Below are positions 23,911 through 31,937 of a DNA stretch of 64,000 nt, piece after piece. Numbering within the stretch: position 1 is the stretch's first letter; each line of letters starts with the position of its first letter. A model generated the notes under the pieces. That model saw only the letters and a list, made by a program, of their open reading frames with translations, was not told where the DNA came from and ran no database searches. The stretch spans positions 1,798,001 through 1,862,000 of the forward strand of contig JAXMCA010000002.1 of NCBI GenBank assembly GCA_046349595.1, written 5' to 3'. Made by a program: the position numbers and the translations under genes. This stretch comes from JACRLW01 sp046349595 (GTDB lineage: Bacteria; Planctomycetota; UBA1135; UBA2386).

Positions 23911-25205
23911 TGCCCGGACTTCTCCGCGTCTTCGGTGACCCTCGCTCCGTCGGGCAGGTTGTGCGCACCCTGCTGCACGACGTCGTCCCGCTCGTGCAGT
24001 GCGTCGGCGTCGACGGCCACCGCGATGCGATCGCCGTGCCGTGCCAGGACGCGCACCGCCACGCGATGCGCGATGTGATCCCCGCCGACACGGAACACCG
24101 CGGGTTCATCGTCGACGCGCACGACCGCTGCGGCGGGAACGACCAGGACGGCTTGCAGGCGCTCCGCCTCGAAGGTGCCGCGCAGCAGCATGCCTTCGCG
24201 GAGCTTCGCGACGTCGGTCGACGGTTCGACGAGCGCCACCAGCATTCCAGTGTCGGCTTCGGCGTGACGCGACAACGACAGCAGGGTGCCGGCGCCTTCG
24301 CTGCCGTCGTCGAGCGTGAAGGTCACGTGCGCGGCGTCGGCGATCCGACCGGCATCACGAGGGGTGAGGTCGAACTCGAGTGTGACATGGTCGTCGACGA
24401 GCAGGGTGCCGAGGTCCGCGCCGGCGTCGACCACCTGACCGGGGCGCGCCTCGAAGGTCAGGACCACGGCATCCTGCGGTGCGCGGACGTCGCATTCGGC
24501 ACGCAGGGCCTGGGCCTCGGCGAGCTTCGCGGCGGCGGCATCGCGTTGCGCGTCGATGCGCGCGGATTCGGCCAGATGCCCACCGGACTCGAACTGGTCG
24601 AACTCGCGCTGCGCGACGTCGAGCTCGAGCGCGCGGCGCGCGCGTGTGTCGCGTGCGTCGAGGACGGCACGCTCCGACACCAGTCCGTCGGGCACCAGCT
24701 TCGCGATGCGCGTCGCCTCCCGCTCGGCGGTCTCGAGTTCGCGCTTCGCCTGTTCGACGGCGGACAGCAACCGCGCACGGGCGAGTTCCGCACCGCTCCT
24801 CTGGTACGCGGACTGCTCGGCCAGCGCCGTGGACAGCGCGGCTTCGGCCTCCGTGATCGCGCGATCGAAGGGTGCAGGGTCGAAGCTCACCAGGAGATCG
24901 CCGCGTGCGACCCTCGCGCCGCTGCGTGTGCCGATCGCCGTCACCCGCCCCGAGGCGCGCGACGCGATGCGCCAGCGCGACGCCGGCGTCGCCTGCACGC
25001 GACCGAGCGCGTCGACCGTGGTCGCGAAGTCGGTTCGCTCGACCTTGCCGAGCTTCACCTGCACCTGCAACTCGCCGGGCGCGACGGCGTGCTCCTCGCC
25101 TTCTTCCTCGTGGCCCGGCTGCGAGAGTGCACCGTGCAGCAGCCAGCCTGCGGTCGCGCCCAACGCGAGCGCGATCAGGACTCCGATCCAGGACTTGGAA
25201 TGCAT
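23907..25205 (-). CDS. RND efflux periplasmic adaptor (membrane fusion protein)
   Basis: 432 residues from ATG 25205. An N-terminal membrane anchor (WIGVLIALALGATAGWLLHG) is followed by a short His/Glu-rich stretch (GHEEEGEEH). Then come the half-lipoyl domain (VDALGRVQATPASRWRIASR), a long coiled-coil hairpin (about residues 110-215), the second half-lipoyl (DVRAPQDAVVLTFEARPGQV), a beta-barrel and a membrane-proximal domain. It links the RND pump to the TolC-type channel. The acidic/His stretch after the anchor may sample metal ions, but this is weak evidence. The start overlaps the kinase stop (TGATG) and the end overlaps the pump start (TTGA). Confidence 0.93.
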   Translation of the reverse strand: MHSKSWIGVLIALALGATAGWLLHGALSQPGHEEEGEEHAVAPGELQVQVKLGKVERTDFATTVDALGRVQATPASRWRIASRASGRVTAIGTRSGARVARGDLLVSFDPAPFDRAITEAEAALSTALAEQSAYQRSGAELARARLLSAVEQAKRELETAEREATRIAKLVPDGLVSERAVLDARDTRARRALELDVAQREFDQFESGGHLAESARIDAQRDAAAAKLAEAQALRAECDVRAPQDAVVLTFEARPGQVVDAGADLGTLLVDDHVTLEFDLTPRDAGRIADAAHVTFTLDDGSEGAGTLLSLSRHAEADTGMLVALVEPSTDVAKLREGMLLRGTFEAERLQAVLVVPAAAVVRVDDEPAVFRVGGDHIAHRVAVRVLARHGDRIAVAVDADALHERDDVVQQGAHNLPDGARVTEDAEKSGH

Positions 25206-26614
25206 CACGCGGAGGGTCGGGGGGCGGCGGCGGGAGTTTCGCGCGGCGACGACTCCCGGTCGATCGGATTGTCGTCCCGCACGGGTCGCGGCGCGATGGA
25301 GCGCGGCAGCTCCACCGTGACCGTCGTGCCGCGCCCGGTCTCGCTGCGGAATCCGAGCCTGCCGCGATGCACGTGCACGATGGCGCGCACGATGGAGAGT
25401 CCGAGGCCGATTCCTCCCGTCCGGCGCGAACGCGAGTCGTCGACGCGGAAGAAGCGCTCGCCCAGATGGGGCAGGGCTTCCTCCGGGATGCCGATGCCGT
25501 CGTCCTCCACCACGAGAGTCGCCCACTCGTCGTGCATTGCGCAACGCAATGCGACCTTCCCGCCGGGGCGGTTGTAGCGGATCGCGTTGGCGAGCAGGTT
25601 CTGGATCACGCGCGACAGGCCACGTGGATCACCGCATGTCTCAGCGTGACCGCTGCAGCTCAACTCGATTCCGGCATCGCTCGCCTGCGAGGCCGCCCGA
25701 TCGACCGCCTCGGCGCAGAGAGCAGTGAGATCGACCATCTGATCCGACGGCTGCTCGTGCTCTGCGCGGGCCAGGGTCAGCAGTCCATCGACCAGCTCCT
25801 GCATCTCGCGGCTGGCCGCACCGATCTCGGCGAGGTGGGTGCGCAACTCCTCGGCGCTGCGTGGCCGCGACAGCGCGAGTTCGACGTGGCCGGCGATCGC
25901 CGCGAGCGGCGTGCGGATCTCGTGGGATGCGTCGGCCGCGAATCGGGCCTCGCGTTCGACGGCCGCCTGCAGTCGATCGAAGGTCTGGTTGAGGGTCGTG
26001 GCGAGCGCGGCGAGTTCGTCGCGACCACGGACCGGCACACGGCGTGCGAGGTCGCCGTGGCCGATGGTGGTCGCGGTGCGGGCGATCACGTCGATCGGAC
26101 GCAGGGCGCGCCGGGCGAGCAGCAGTGCCGCGATCAGGGAGACCGCGATCACGCTCGGACCGAGCCACGCGAGCAGCTCGATCAGCGACGCCACCGCGAA
26201 GTCCACATCGTGCAGATCGCGCGTGCACTCGATCAGGAGCAAAGTTGGCGGGTGCGGCTCCTCCGCATCGCCCGACTTCACGGCGCGCAGGGTGGCGGTC
26301 GCGGTGCGCGCGGAACCGGCGGTGTCCGCATGCGGCGAGTGCAGGAGCAACGTGCCGTGTTCGTCGCGCACCGTGAACGACCAGCCGCTGCCCTGGCCGT
26401 ACTGCTCCATCAGTCCGGAACTCGGCTCGATGACGAAAGCGCCCCCTTCGAACTCGATCACCGAAGCCACGGCGTTCGCGCGGGCCTCGACCTGTTCGCG
26501 TGCGCCCTTCTCGAGCGTGTCCCGCAACGCCACGACCATCCCCACTCCGAAGCCGCCGACAACCACCAGCAGCGACACCGCGTACGCGGCGATCAGCTTG
26601 GCACGCAGGCTCAT
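25205..26614 (-). CDS. Two-component sensor histidine kinase
   Basis: 469 residues. TM1 lies at 7-29, a periplasmic sensor region follows to about 150, TM2 at ~157-178, and then a HAMP domain (ALRPIDVIARTATTIGHGDL). The dimerisation H-box is DASHEIRTPLAAIAGHVELA with phospho-acceptor H231. The ATPase domain has the N box (QNLLANAIRYN), G1 (EDDGIGIPEEALPHLGERFF) and G2 (GGIGLGLSIVRAIV). It senses a signal outside the cytoplasm and phosphorylates the response regulator encoded just upstream; the genes overlap by ATGA. Placement in the efflux operon makes envelope or toxic-compound sensing likely (inference). Confidence 0.94.
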   Translation of the reverse strand: MSLRAKLIAAYAVSLLVVVGGFGVGMVVALRDTLEKGAREQVEARANAVASVIEFEGGAFVIEPSSGLMEQYGQGSGWSFTVRDEHGTLLLHSPHADTAGSARTATATLRAVKSGDAEEPHPPTLLLIECTRDLHDVDFAVASLIELLAWLGPSVIAVSLIAALLLARRALRPIDVIARTATTIGHGDLARRVPVRGRDELAALATTLNQTFDRLQAAVEREARFAADASHEIRTPLAAIAGHVELALSRPRSAEELRTHLAEIGAASREMQELVDGLLTLARAEHEQPSDQMVDLTALCAEAVDRAASQASDAGIELSCSGHAETCGDPRGLSRVIQNLLANAIRYNRPGGKVALRCAMHDEWATLVVEDDGIGIPEEALPHLGERFFRVDDSRSRRTGGIGLGLSIVRAIVHVHRGRLGFRSETGRGTTVTVELPRSIAPRPVRDDNPIDRESSPRETPAAAPRPSA

Positions 26615-27285
26615 CGAGTTGCCGCCTCGATCAGATAGCCCTGTCCGCGCCTGGTCTCGATCAGCGGCCGCCCGCTGCCCTCGAGCTGGTTGCGAAGCCG
26701 GCAGACGTGCACCTCGACCACGTTGGAGAGCGTGTCGTTGTCCTGTCCCCAGACGTGATCCTGGATCTGCTCGCGGCTCACGATGCGTCCGCGGCGCAGC
26801 ACCAGCAGTTCGAGGATCGCGAACTCCTTGGCGCGCAGCTCGATGGCCTGGCCCGCGCGCATCACGCGCCGCGCAGCGAGATCGACGACGAGATCGCCGA
26901 TTTCGACGGTCGCCGAGACCACGCCGTTCGCGCGACGGATCAGCGCACGCAGTCGTGCGGCGAGCTCGCCGATCGCGAAGGGCTTGACGAGGTAGTCGTC
27001 GGCGCCGCCGTCGAGCCCCTCGATGCGATCCCTGGTCGAGTCGCGCGCGCTGAGGATCAGCACGGGTGTCGCGCTGCCGGCGCGGCGCAGTCGACGCAGC
27101 ACCTCGGCTCCGGGGATCTGCGGGAGCATCAGGTCGAGGACGATCGCGTCGTACTCGGCCATCGATGCGAGCGTGAGGCCGTCGCGTCCGTCCGACGCCA
27201 CGTCGACGGCGAAGCCATCCTCGGCGAGTCCGGTCCGCAGGATCGACTGCAGACGGGCGTCGTCCTCGATCAGCAAAGCGCGCAT
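26611..27285 (-). CDS. OmpR/PhoB-family response regulator
   Basis: 224 residues. The receiver domain has the acidic pocket (LLIEDDARLQS), phospho-acceptor D51 (IVLDLMLPQIPG) and the conserved Lys (GADDYLVKPFAIGELAARLR). The C-terminal winged helix contains ELRAKEFAILELLVLRRGRI and VVEVHVCRLRNQLEGSGRPL. It should bind direct-repeat or palindromic DNA upstream of its own operon; symmetric sites lie at 28501-28537. It overlaps the kinase gene by 4 bp and begins 10 bp after the stop of the PepSY gene. Confidence 0.95.
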   Translation of the reverse strand: MRALLIEDDARLQSILRTGLAEDGFAVDVASDGRDGLTLASMAEYDAIVLDLMLPQIPGAEVLRRLRRAGSATPVLILSARDSTRDRIEGLDGGADDYLVKPFAIGELAARLRALIRRANGVVSATVEIGDLVVDLAARRVMRAGQAIELRAKEFAILELLVLRRGRIVSREQIQDHVWGQDNDTLSNVVEVHVCRLRNQLEGSGRPLIETRRGQGYLIEAATR

Positions 27286-27295
27286 TCCGCTCCGC

Positions 27296-28477
27296 TCACT
27301 TCTTGTCCTCGAAGCCGTAGCGCACGAGCTTCAGGCCGTCGTCCTGCAGCAGACCGACACCACGCGCGTAGAGCTTGGTCTCGGAGCCCTTCTCGAGCGG
27401 CGTGCTCTCGACGAGCTTCAACACGTGCTCGAAGTCGCCGGCCTTGCACTCGAAGCGCCCGGTCATGCTCGCGATCTCGGCGCGATCCATCGCCACGCCC
27501 GGCGCGACCTCCTGCTGGAACCGTGCGCCGAGCAATGGCACGCCCGGCATCATCAGTCCGTAGTGCGCACCCTTCTCGCCGTGGAGCCACGAGCCGGCGT
27601 GACCCTTGACCTTGCCGTCCTCGTAGACGTCGACGTCTTCGCCGAGGTAGTAGACGTTGTTGGTCCGTGAGCTGATCGCGTAGTAGTCGCGCGTCACCTC
27701 CGCGAGCTCGTCACCCTCGGTCTCGCGTTCCTCGACGACGCGTGCCTCGATGCCCGCGATCGTCCTGGTCTCGTCGAGCACCTTGATGACGATGCGCTTC
27801 GCCTCGCCCTTCTCGGTGCCCTCGAGCACGAGCGTGTATCCGGGTTCGAGCACGAACCAGGGGTTGCGACCGTGCGAGACCAGGTCCTTCACCTCCTCGC
27901 CGAATTGCTCGGTGAAACCCTTGTCCTCGCGGCTCTCGGCGTGCTCGTCCTCTTCGTCGTCGTCCGTCTCCTCGCCGTCCTCGTCCTGCTTCCGCGAGCG
28001 GGGCTTGTCCTTGCCCTGGTCCTGCTCTGCGGAGTCGACCCGGTAGGTCGAGGTCTTGCCGTCGGCGAACACCACGACCTCGCCGCGCACCGCGCCGTCG
28101 ACGAGGACCAGACGTGCGCGCACCGGAGTCCCGGCGTGCTCACCGACCACCGCGGCGACGGCGTCGCGCAGCGAGAGCTTCGACGCCTCGACCAGCGCCG
28201 AGCGATCCTCCTCCTCGTTCGCCTTCGACAGGATCGACGCATCCGTCGCGTCGACCTGGACCTCGACGATCACCTTCCCCTTCGCGATGTCGAAGGACCA
28301 GAGGATGTGGCCGTCCTCCTCCTCGAGTTCGGCTGCGATCGGGAATCCACCCGCGACCTCCTTGCCGGCGAGGGCGAGGGCCTTCTGCAGCGGACACTTC
28401 GCCGCCGCGACCAGGGTCTGGATGTCGGGCTCTTGGGGGGCGCAGAACGACAGGATCGGGATCAGCAGGCTCAGCAT
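27296..28477 (-). CDS. Exported PepSY-domain protein, first gene of the efflux operon
   Basis: 393 residues from ATG 28477. The signal is MLSLLIPILSFCAPQEPD. Two PepSY-like units follow: KALALAGKEVAGGFPIAAEL with WSFDIAKGKVIVEVQVDATD, and SLRDAVAAVVGEHAGTPVRA onward. A highly acidic linker (DEDGEETDDDEEDEHAES, about residues 148-170) leads to a conserved C-terminal domain beginning NPWFVLEPGYTLVLEG and including TRDYYAISSRTNNVYYLGED. PepSY domains are often found on secreted regulators or inhibitors next to two-component systems. Being upstream of the regulator and sensor in one operon, it may present or buffer the signal (for instance a cation, given the acidic linker) to the kinase; this is inference. 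The next gene starts 10 bp after its stop. Confidence 0.8.
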   Translation of the reverse strand: MLSLLIPILSFCAPQEPDIQTLVAAAKCPLQKALALAGKEVAGGFPIAAELEEEDGHILWSFDIAKGKVIVEVQVDATDASILSKANEEEDRSALVEASKLSLRDAVAAVVGEHAGTPVRARLVLVDGAVRGEVVVFADGKTSTYRVDSAEQDQGKDKPRSRKQDEDGEETDDDEEDEHAESREDKGFTEQFGEEVKDLVSHGRNPWFVLEPGYTLVLEGTEKGEAKRIVIKVLDETRTIAGIEARVVEERETEGDELAEVTRDYYAISSRTNNVYYLGEDVDVYEDGKVKGHAGSWLHGEKGAHYGLMMPGVPLLGARFQQEVAPGVAMDRAEIASMTGRFECKAGDFEHVLKLVESTPLEKGSETKLYARGVGLLQDDGLKLVRYGFEDKK

Positions 28478-28500
28478 GGGCGACCTCGGAGGGTCCCGGT

Positions 28501-28537
28501 GGTCCGGCGGACCGCGGTCGGACACAACGGTGTCCGA
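28501..28537. promoter_or_regulatory. Two adjacent palindromes before the efflux operon
   Basis: GGTCCGGCGGACC (28501-28513) and TCGGACAC-AACG-GTGTCCGA (28518-28537, perfect 8-bp arms) lie 24-60 bp upstream of the first gene of the operon. They could be regulator sites or a structured leader. The rest of 28478-28777, between divergent genes, shows no gene. Confidence 0.45.
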
Positions 28538-28777
28538 GGACCGTAGCGGCGGTGGTGCCGGGGGGACCGGGGTGGGGGGCGGAATCCTGGCGTCGCCGCG
28601 TGACACGGCGATGAAGCGCGCGGCGTCTTCCTCGCCGAGGCTTTTTGGCCCACCCGCTACCCAGCACCAGCCCTTCGGGGTTTGATCCCCCCGTCCCCGA
28701 CCCCTCCGCATGGAGCGCGCCGCACTGCACCCCGCCCGAGTGACCGACCCCCGCCTCGGAGAGAGGACCCCCGCCTG

Positions 28778-30613
28778 ATGGAGCGCGACGACGCTCCGCG
28801 CGGGGACGACGGTGTCCCGGGCGTCTACCTGATGCCCTTCGCGGTCCCCGAACCGCTCGACCTGCCGGGACTCGACGGCGAGGTCGTGGCGCGGCGTCTT
28901 CCCGACGTCCTGCACCTCCTGCTCAACGGCGGCCGCAGCGGTCCGGCCGGGATGCTCGAGGTGCAGTCGCCGCCCAGCGAGGGACCGCGGCGCTGGGTGA
29001 CCCTCTCCGACGAGCCGTCGCCGGAGGAGGTGTTCACGATGATCGGGGCCGAGGCCGGTCGCTGCGCGCTGGTCGTCGGCACCTTGCGCAATGCGCCCGA
29101 CGGTCTGACCGTCGACCTCTCCGTGCACTTCGGCCGGCCGCGCCCGGCGGACGGCGAGACGAACGCGGAGGAGCCGCCGCCCTCGCGCGGGGTTCACGGC
29201 ATCTTCCGGCTCGGCGATCCCGCCGGTTCGCTGATGCGGATCGCGGAGCACCTCGCGCAGGTCCTGGGGATGCGCTTCCAGAAGCCGCCGCGCCACGTGT
29301 TCACGGGTCGCGCCGACGCCTTCCTCGAACTGCTCGACGGCCTCGACGGCGCCGCCCTGCTCGCCGGGGATCCCGCGCTGGAGACCGAGCGCAACGGCGA
29401 GGACCTGCTGCTGCCGCTGGTGCGCGCGCTGAAGCTCGACCCCGGGTTCGGCCTCGCGTTGCGCACGCTCGCCGCCGCGTTGTTCCCCGCGATCGAGGGT
29501 GGGCGCATCGATGTCGCCGCCTGCGGCCGTGTGGTCGACCTCGCCTTGTCCGCCCGACCGCTCGACGGTGAAGGCTGCGTGGCGATCTCCGATCAGCTCA
29601 ACGTGATCGGCGACGAGACGCGTGCCCGCGCCTGGCTCGAGCATGCGATCACGCAGGAGGATCCGCCGTCGCGGGCCTTCGAGTCGCTCGGCGTGGCGCT
29701 CGCCAACGAGAAGGAGACCGGTCGCGCCCGCGAGCTGTGGCTGCACGGCCTGAGCATCGACGGCAACCCCGACTTCTTCGGTCACCTCGCGCAGCTCGCC
29801 TTCTCCGAGGAGCACCCGGCCGAGGGCTGGGATCGCTTCCGTCGCGGACTGCGTCGCATGCGCGAGCGCGCGCTGCGTTCCGCCGAGTGGGCCGGCGAGT
29901 CGCGCGCGCCGAGCGTGCTGCTGCGCTACCTCGCCGAACGCCTCGACGACCAGCGGGCACCCGACGAGGTGCGCGATGCGATCGTCGAACTCGCCGGCCT
30001 GCTCGAGGATCCCGTCGAGCGCGCCGACCTCGGCTCCTGCCTCGTGCGCGTCGGCCGCGAGGATCTCGCCGGCGAGGAACTGCGTCCCGCGCTCGATGCC
30101 GAGCTGCCGCTGTCGACGCGTGAGCGGGCGACGCGGGCCTTGCTCGCCGTCGAGGTGCCGGGCTTCGAGGCGCGCTTCCAGGCGGCGTCGGAGCGTGCGC
30201 TGCGCGGTCGCGATCCGCGTGGCGCCCTGCTCGAAATGCAGGCCTGCCTCGATCGCGCCCCCGACTTCTGGCCGGCGATGTTCTACGCCGGGGTCGCGCT
30301 GCGCCGGCTCGGGCGCGAGGAAGAGGCGCTCGACCTCATGAACGAGGTCCTGTCGCACCATCCGGGACAGGCCGACGCGCTCGGCGAGATGGCCGAGATG
30401 TTCGACTCGCGCGGCAACAGCAAGCGCGCTCTCGAGTGCGTCGACGAGGCGCTCGTCTCCGAGCCCGAAGACGTCGAGCTGCACCTGCTGCGCGCGCAGT
30501 GCCTCGACCACCTCGGTCGTCGCCGCGATGCCGATGCCTCCCTGGATCGCGCGATCGAACTCGAGCCGGACAACCCGAAGCACCGTCGCCTGCGCAGGCG
30601 ACGGGCGCGCTGA
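28778..30613 (+). CDS. TPR-repeat protein of unknown function
   Basis: 611 residues from ATG 28778, with no signal peptide, so cytosolic. The first ~190 residues form a non-repeat domain (VYLMPFAVPEPLDLPGL to GVHGIFRLGDPAGSLMRIAE). The remainder is helical with tetratricopeptide repeats, clearest at the C-terminus: FWPAMFYAGVALRRLGREEE, then HPGQADALGEMAEMFDSRGN and VELHLLRAQCLDHLGRRRDA. Such arrays are protein-binding scaffolds. The stop codon abuts the stop of the convergent protease gene with no base between them. The partner is not evident from neighbours. Confidence 0.8.
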   Translation: MERDDAPRGDDGVPGVYLMPFAVPEPLDLPGLDGEVVARRLPDVLHLLLNGGRSGPAGMLEVQSPPSEGPRRWVTLSDEPSPEEVFTMIGAEAGRCALVVGTLRNAPDGLTVDLSVHFGRPRPADGETNAEEPPPSRGVHGIFRLGDPAGSLMRIAEHLAQVLGMRFQKPPRHVFTGRADAFLELLDGLDGAALLAGDPALETERNGEDLLLPLVRALKLDPGFGLALRTLAAALFPAIEGGRIDVAACGRVVDLALSARPLDGEGCVAISDQLNVIGDETRARAWLEHAITQEDPPSRAFESLGVALANEKETGRARELWLHGLSIDGNPDFFGHLAQLAFSEEHPAEGWDRFRRGLRRMRERALRSAEWAGESRAPSVLLRYLAERLDDQRAPDEVRDAIVELAGLLEDPVERADLGSCLVRVGREDLAGEELRPALDAELPLSTRERATRALLAVEVPGFEARFQAASERALRGRDPRGALLEMQACLDRAPDFWPAMFYAGVALRRLGREEEALDLMNEVLSHHPGQADALGEMAEMFDSRGNSKRALECVDEALVSEPEDVELHLLRAQCLDHLGRRRDADASLDRAIELEPDNPKHRRLRRRRAR

Positions 30614-31798
30614 TCACTTCGCCGGCGCGGCGAGACCCGTGGTCGGGTCGAGGGGATCGGCGCGGCGTGACGCGTCGTCGAGGAGATAGGTCATCTTCTC
30701 GCGGTCGAGCCACTCGTAGACCGACTTGATCGGCGTGCACAGACCCATGTGCGGGATCACGACCGGATTGCCGCGACCGTGGGTGTAGATCTTCGAGAAG
30801 ACACCGACCAGCTCGCGACGATCGGCGAGGAAGATGCCGCCGCCCGAGTTCCCGTAGTAGGTCGGCGCGTTGATCATCCAGTAGTTCACGCCGTTCAGGA
30901 CGTTCTGCTTGCTCGCGATCGAGCCACGCGTCGGGATCGGATCGTTGCCGAGCGGGCAACCGATCGCGTAGACGTCGTCCCACACCTTCACGTTGTCGGC
31001 CTCGTCGCGCGGGAGCACGCGGGCGACGTTGGTGAAGATCCGATCCGTGTGCAGCTTGAGCAGCGCGGTGTCGAGGTCCTTGTCGAAGGTCACGAGGTCA
31101 CCGCGGGTCTCGAACTTGGTGCCGTCCTCGTAGATCGTCACCGGCAGACCCTCCGACTGCGCGCGCGGCGTGTCGGTCAGGATGTTGCGGACCACGTGGT
31201 ATGCGGTCAGCACCCAGTTCTCGACCTTGCCGGTGCTCGCGTTGCGGCACGAGCGGATCAGGGTCCCGGAGCCGACCGTGTCGTCGCCGTTGAGCTGCAC
31301 CGCGGGCAGCAGGAGATCCTTGGTCAACGCCTCCTTGTCGGGCTTGACCAGACCGGAGAGTCGCTCGAGATCGGTGTGGTTGCGCTCCGCCTGCTCCTTC
31401 ACGCCCTCCTCGCGCACGCGCATCTCGTCCTGGTAGTTGCGCACCAGCTCGCGGGTCTGCGTGACGTCGCGCTCGATCTCGGCCTTGATCGTCGCGGTCG
31501 CCTGACGCGAGGCCTCGAGCTCGCGCTTCAGCCAAGTGGCGTCCTGCGCGTTCTTGGTCGCATCCTCGATGCGCCGCTCGAGCTCGCTGACCTTCTGGTC
31601 GACGCGGTCGAGCAGTTCGCGGCGGACCGCGTCGATCGCCGGAGTCGGCTGCTGCTTGCGCGTGGTCTCCTCGACGAGGGACCTCAGCTCCTTCACCTCG
31701 TCGGCATCGGAGCTCATCCGTGCGAGTCGATGATGGAACGAGGCCATCAGGACCAGCACGGCGAGTCCAGCCAGGATCTCGACCAGCGTGCGCTTCAT
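30614..31798 (-). CDS. Membrane-anchored trypsin-like serine protease with coiled coil
   Basis: 394 residues from ATG 31798. One N-terminal anchor (TLVEILAGLAVLVLMASFHH), then a long coiled coil (about residues 30-150), then a chymotrypsin-fold protease with the triad H201 (LTAYHVV), D243 (DKDLDTALLKL) and S318 (YYGNSGGGIF). It resembles S1C/HtrA-type proteases but has no PDZ domain. The coiled coil may drive oligomerisation or hold the protease away from the membrane (inference). It would act outside the cytoplasm on misfolded or specific envelope proteins. Its stop codon touches the stop of the convergent TPR gene. Confidence 0.87.
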   Translation of the reverse strand: MKRTLVEILAGLAVLVLMASFHHRLARMSSDADEVKELRSLVEETTRKQQPTPAIDAVRRELLDRVDQKVSELERRIEDATKNAQDATWLKRELEASRQATATIKAEIERDVTQTRELVRNYQDEMRVREEGVKEQAERNHTDLERLSGLVKPDKEALTKDLLLPAVQLNGDDTVGSGTLIRSCRNASTGKVENWVLTAYHVVRNILTDTPRAQSEGLPVTIYEDGTKFETRGDLVTFDKDLDTALLKLHTDRIFTNVARVLPRDEADNVKVWDDVYAIGCPLGNDPIPTRGSIASKQNVLNGVNYWMINAPTYYGNSGGGIFLADRRELVGVFSKIYTHGRGNPVVIPHMGLCTPIKSVYEWLDREKMTYLLDDASRRADPLDPTTGLAAPAK

Positions 31799-31937
31799 CG
31801 TCGGTGTCTCTCCCTCGGTGTCGTCAGCGTCCTCGCCTGCGCACCGGTCATCGACGGCGGCTACCGCCGGAATTGACGTCGGGAGAACGACTTGGAGAGC
31901 GCGCGCGGGATCGAGCGGTGGCGCCGGGGGTTCCCGA

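Noticed and set aside
28611..28680. T5 run with nearby GC-rich stems as an intrinsic terminator
   Set aside because: The stem next to the T run is weak, and the site lies between divergent gene starts where no transcript is expected to end.
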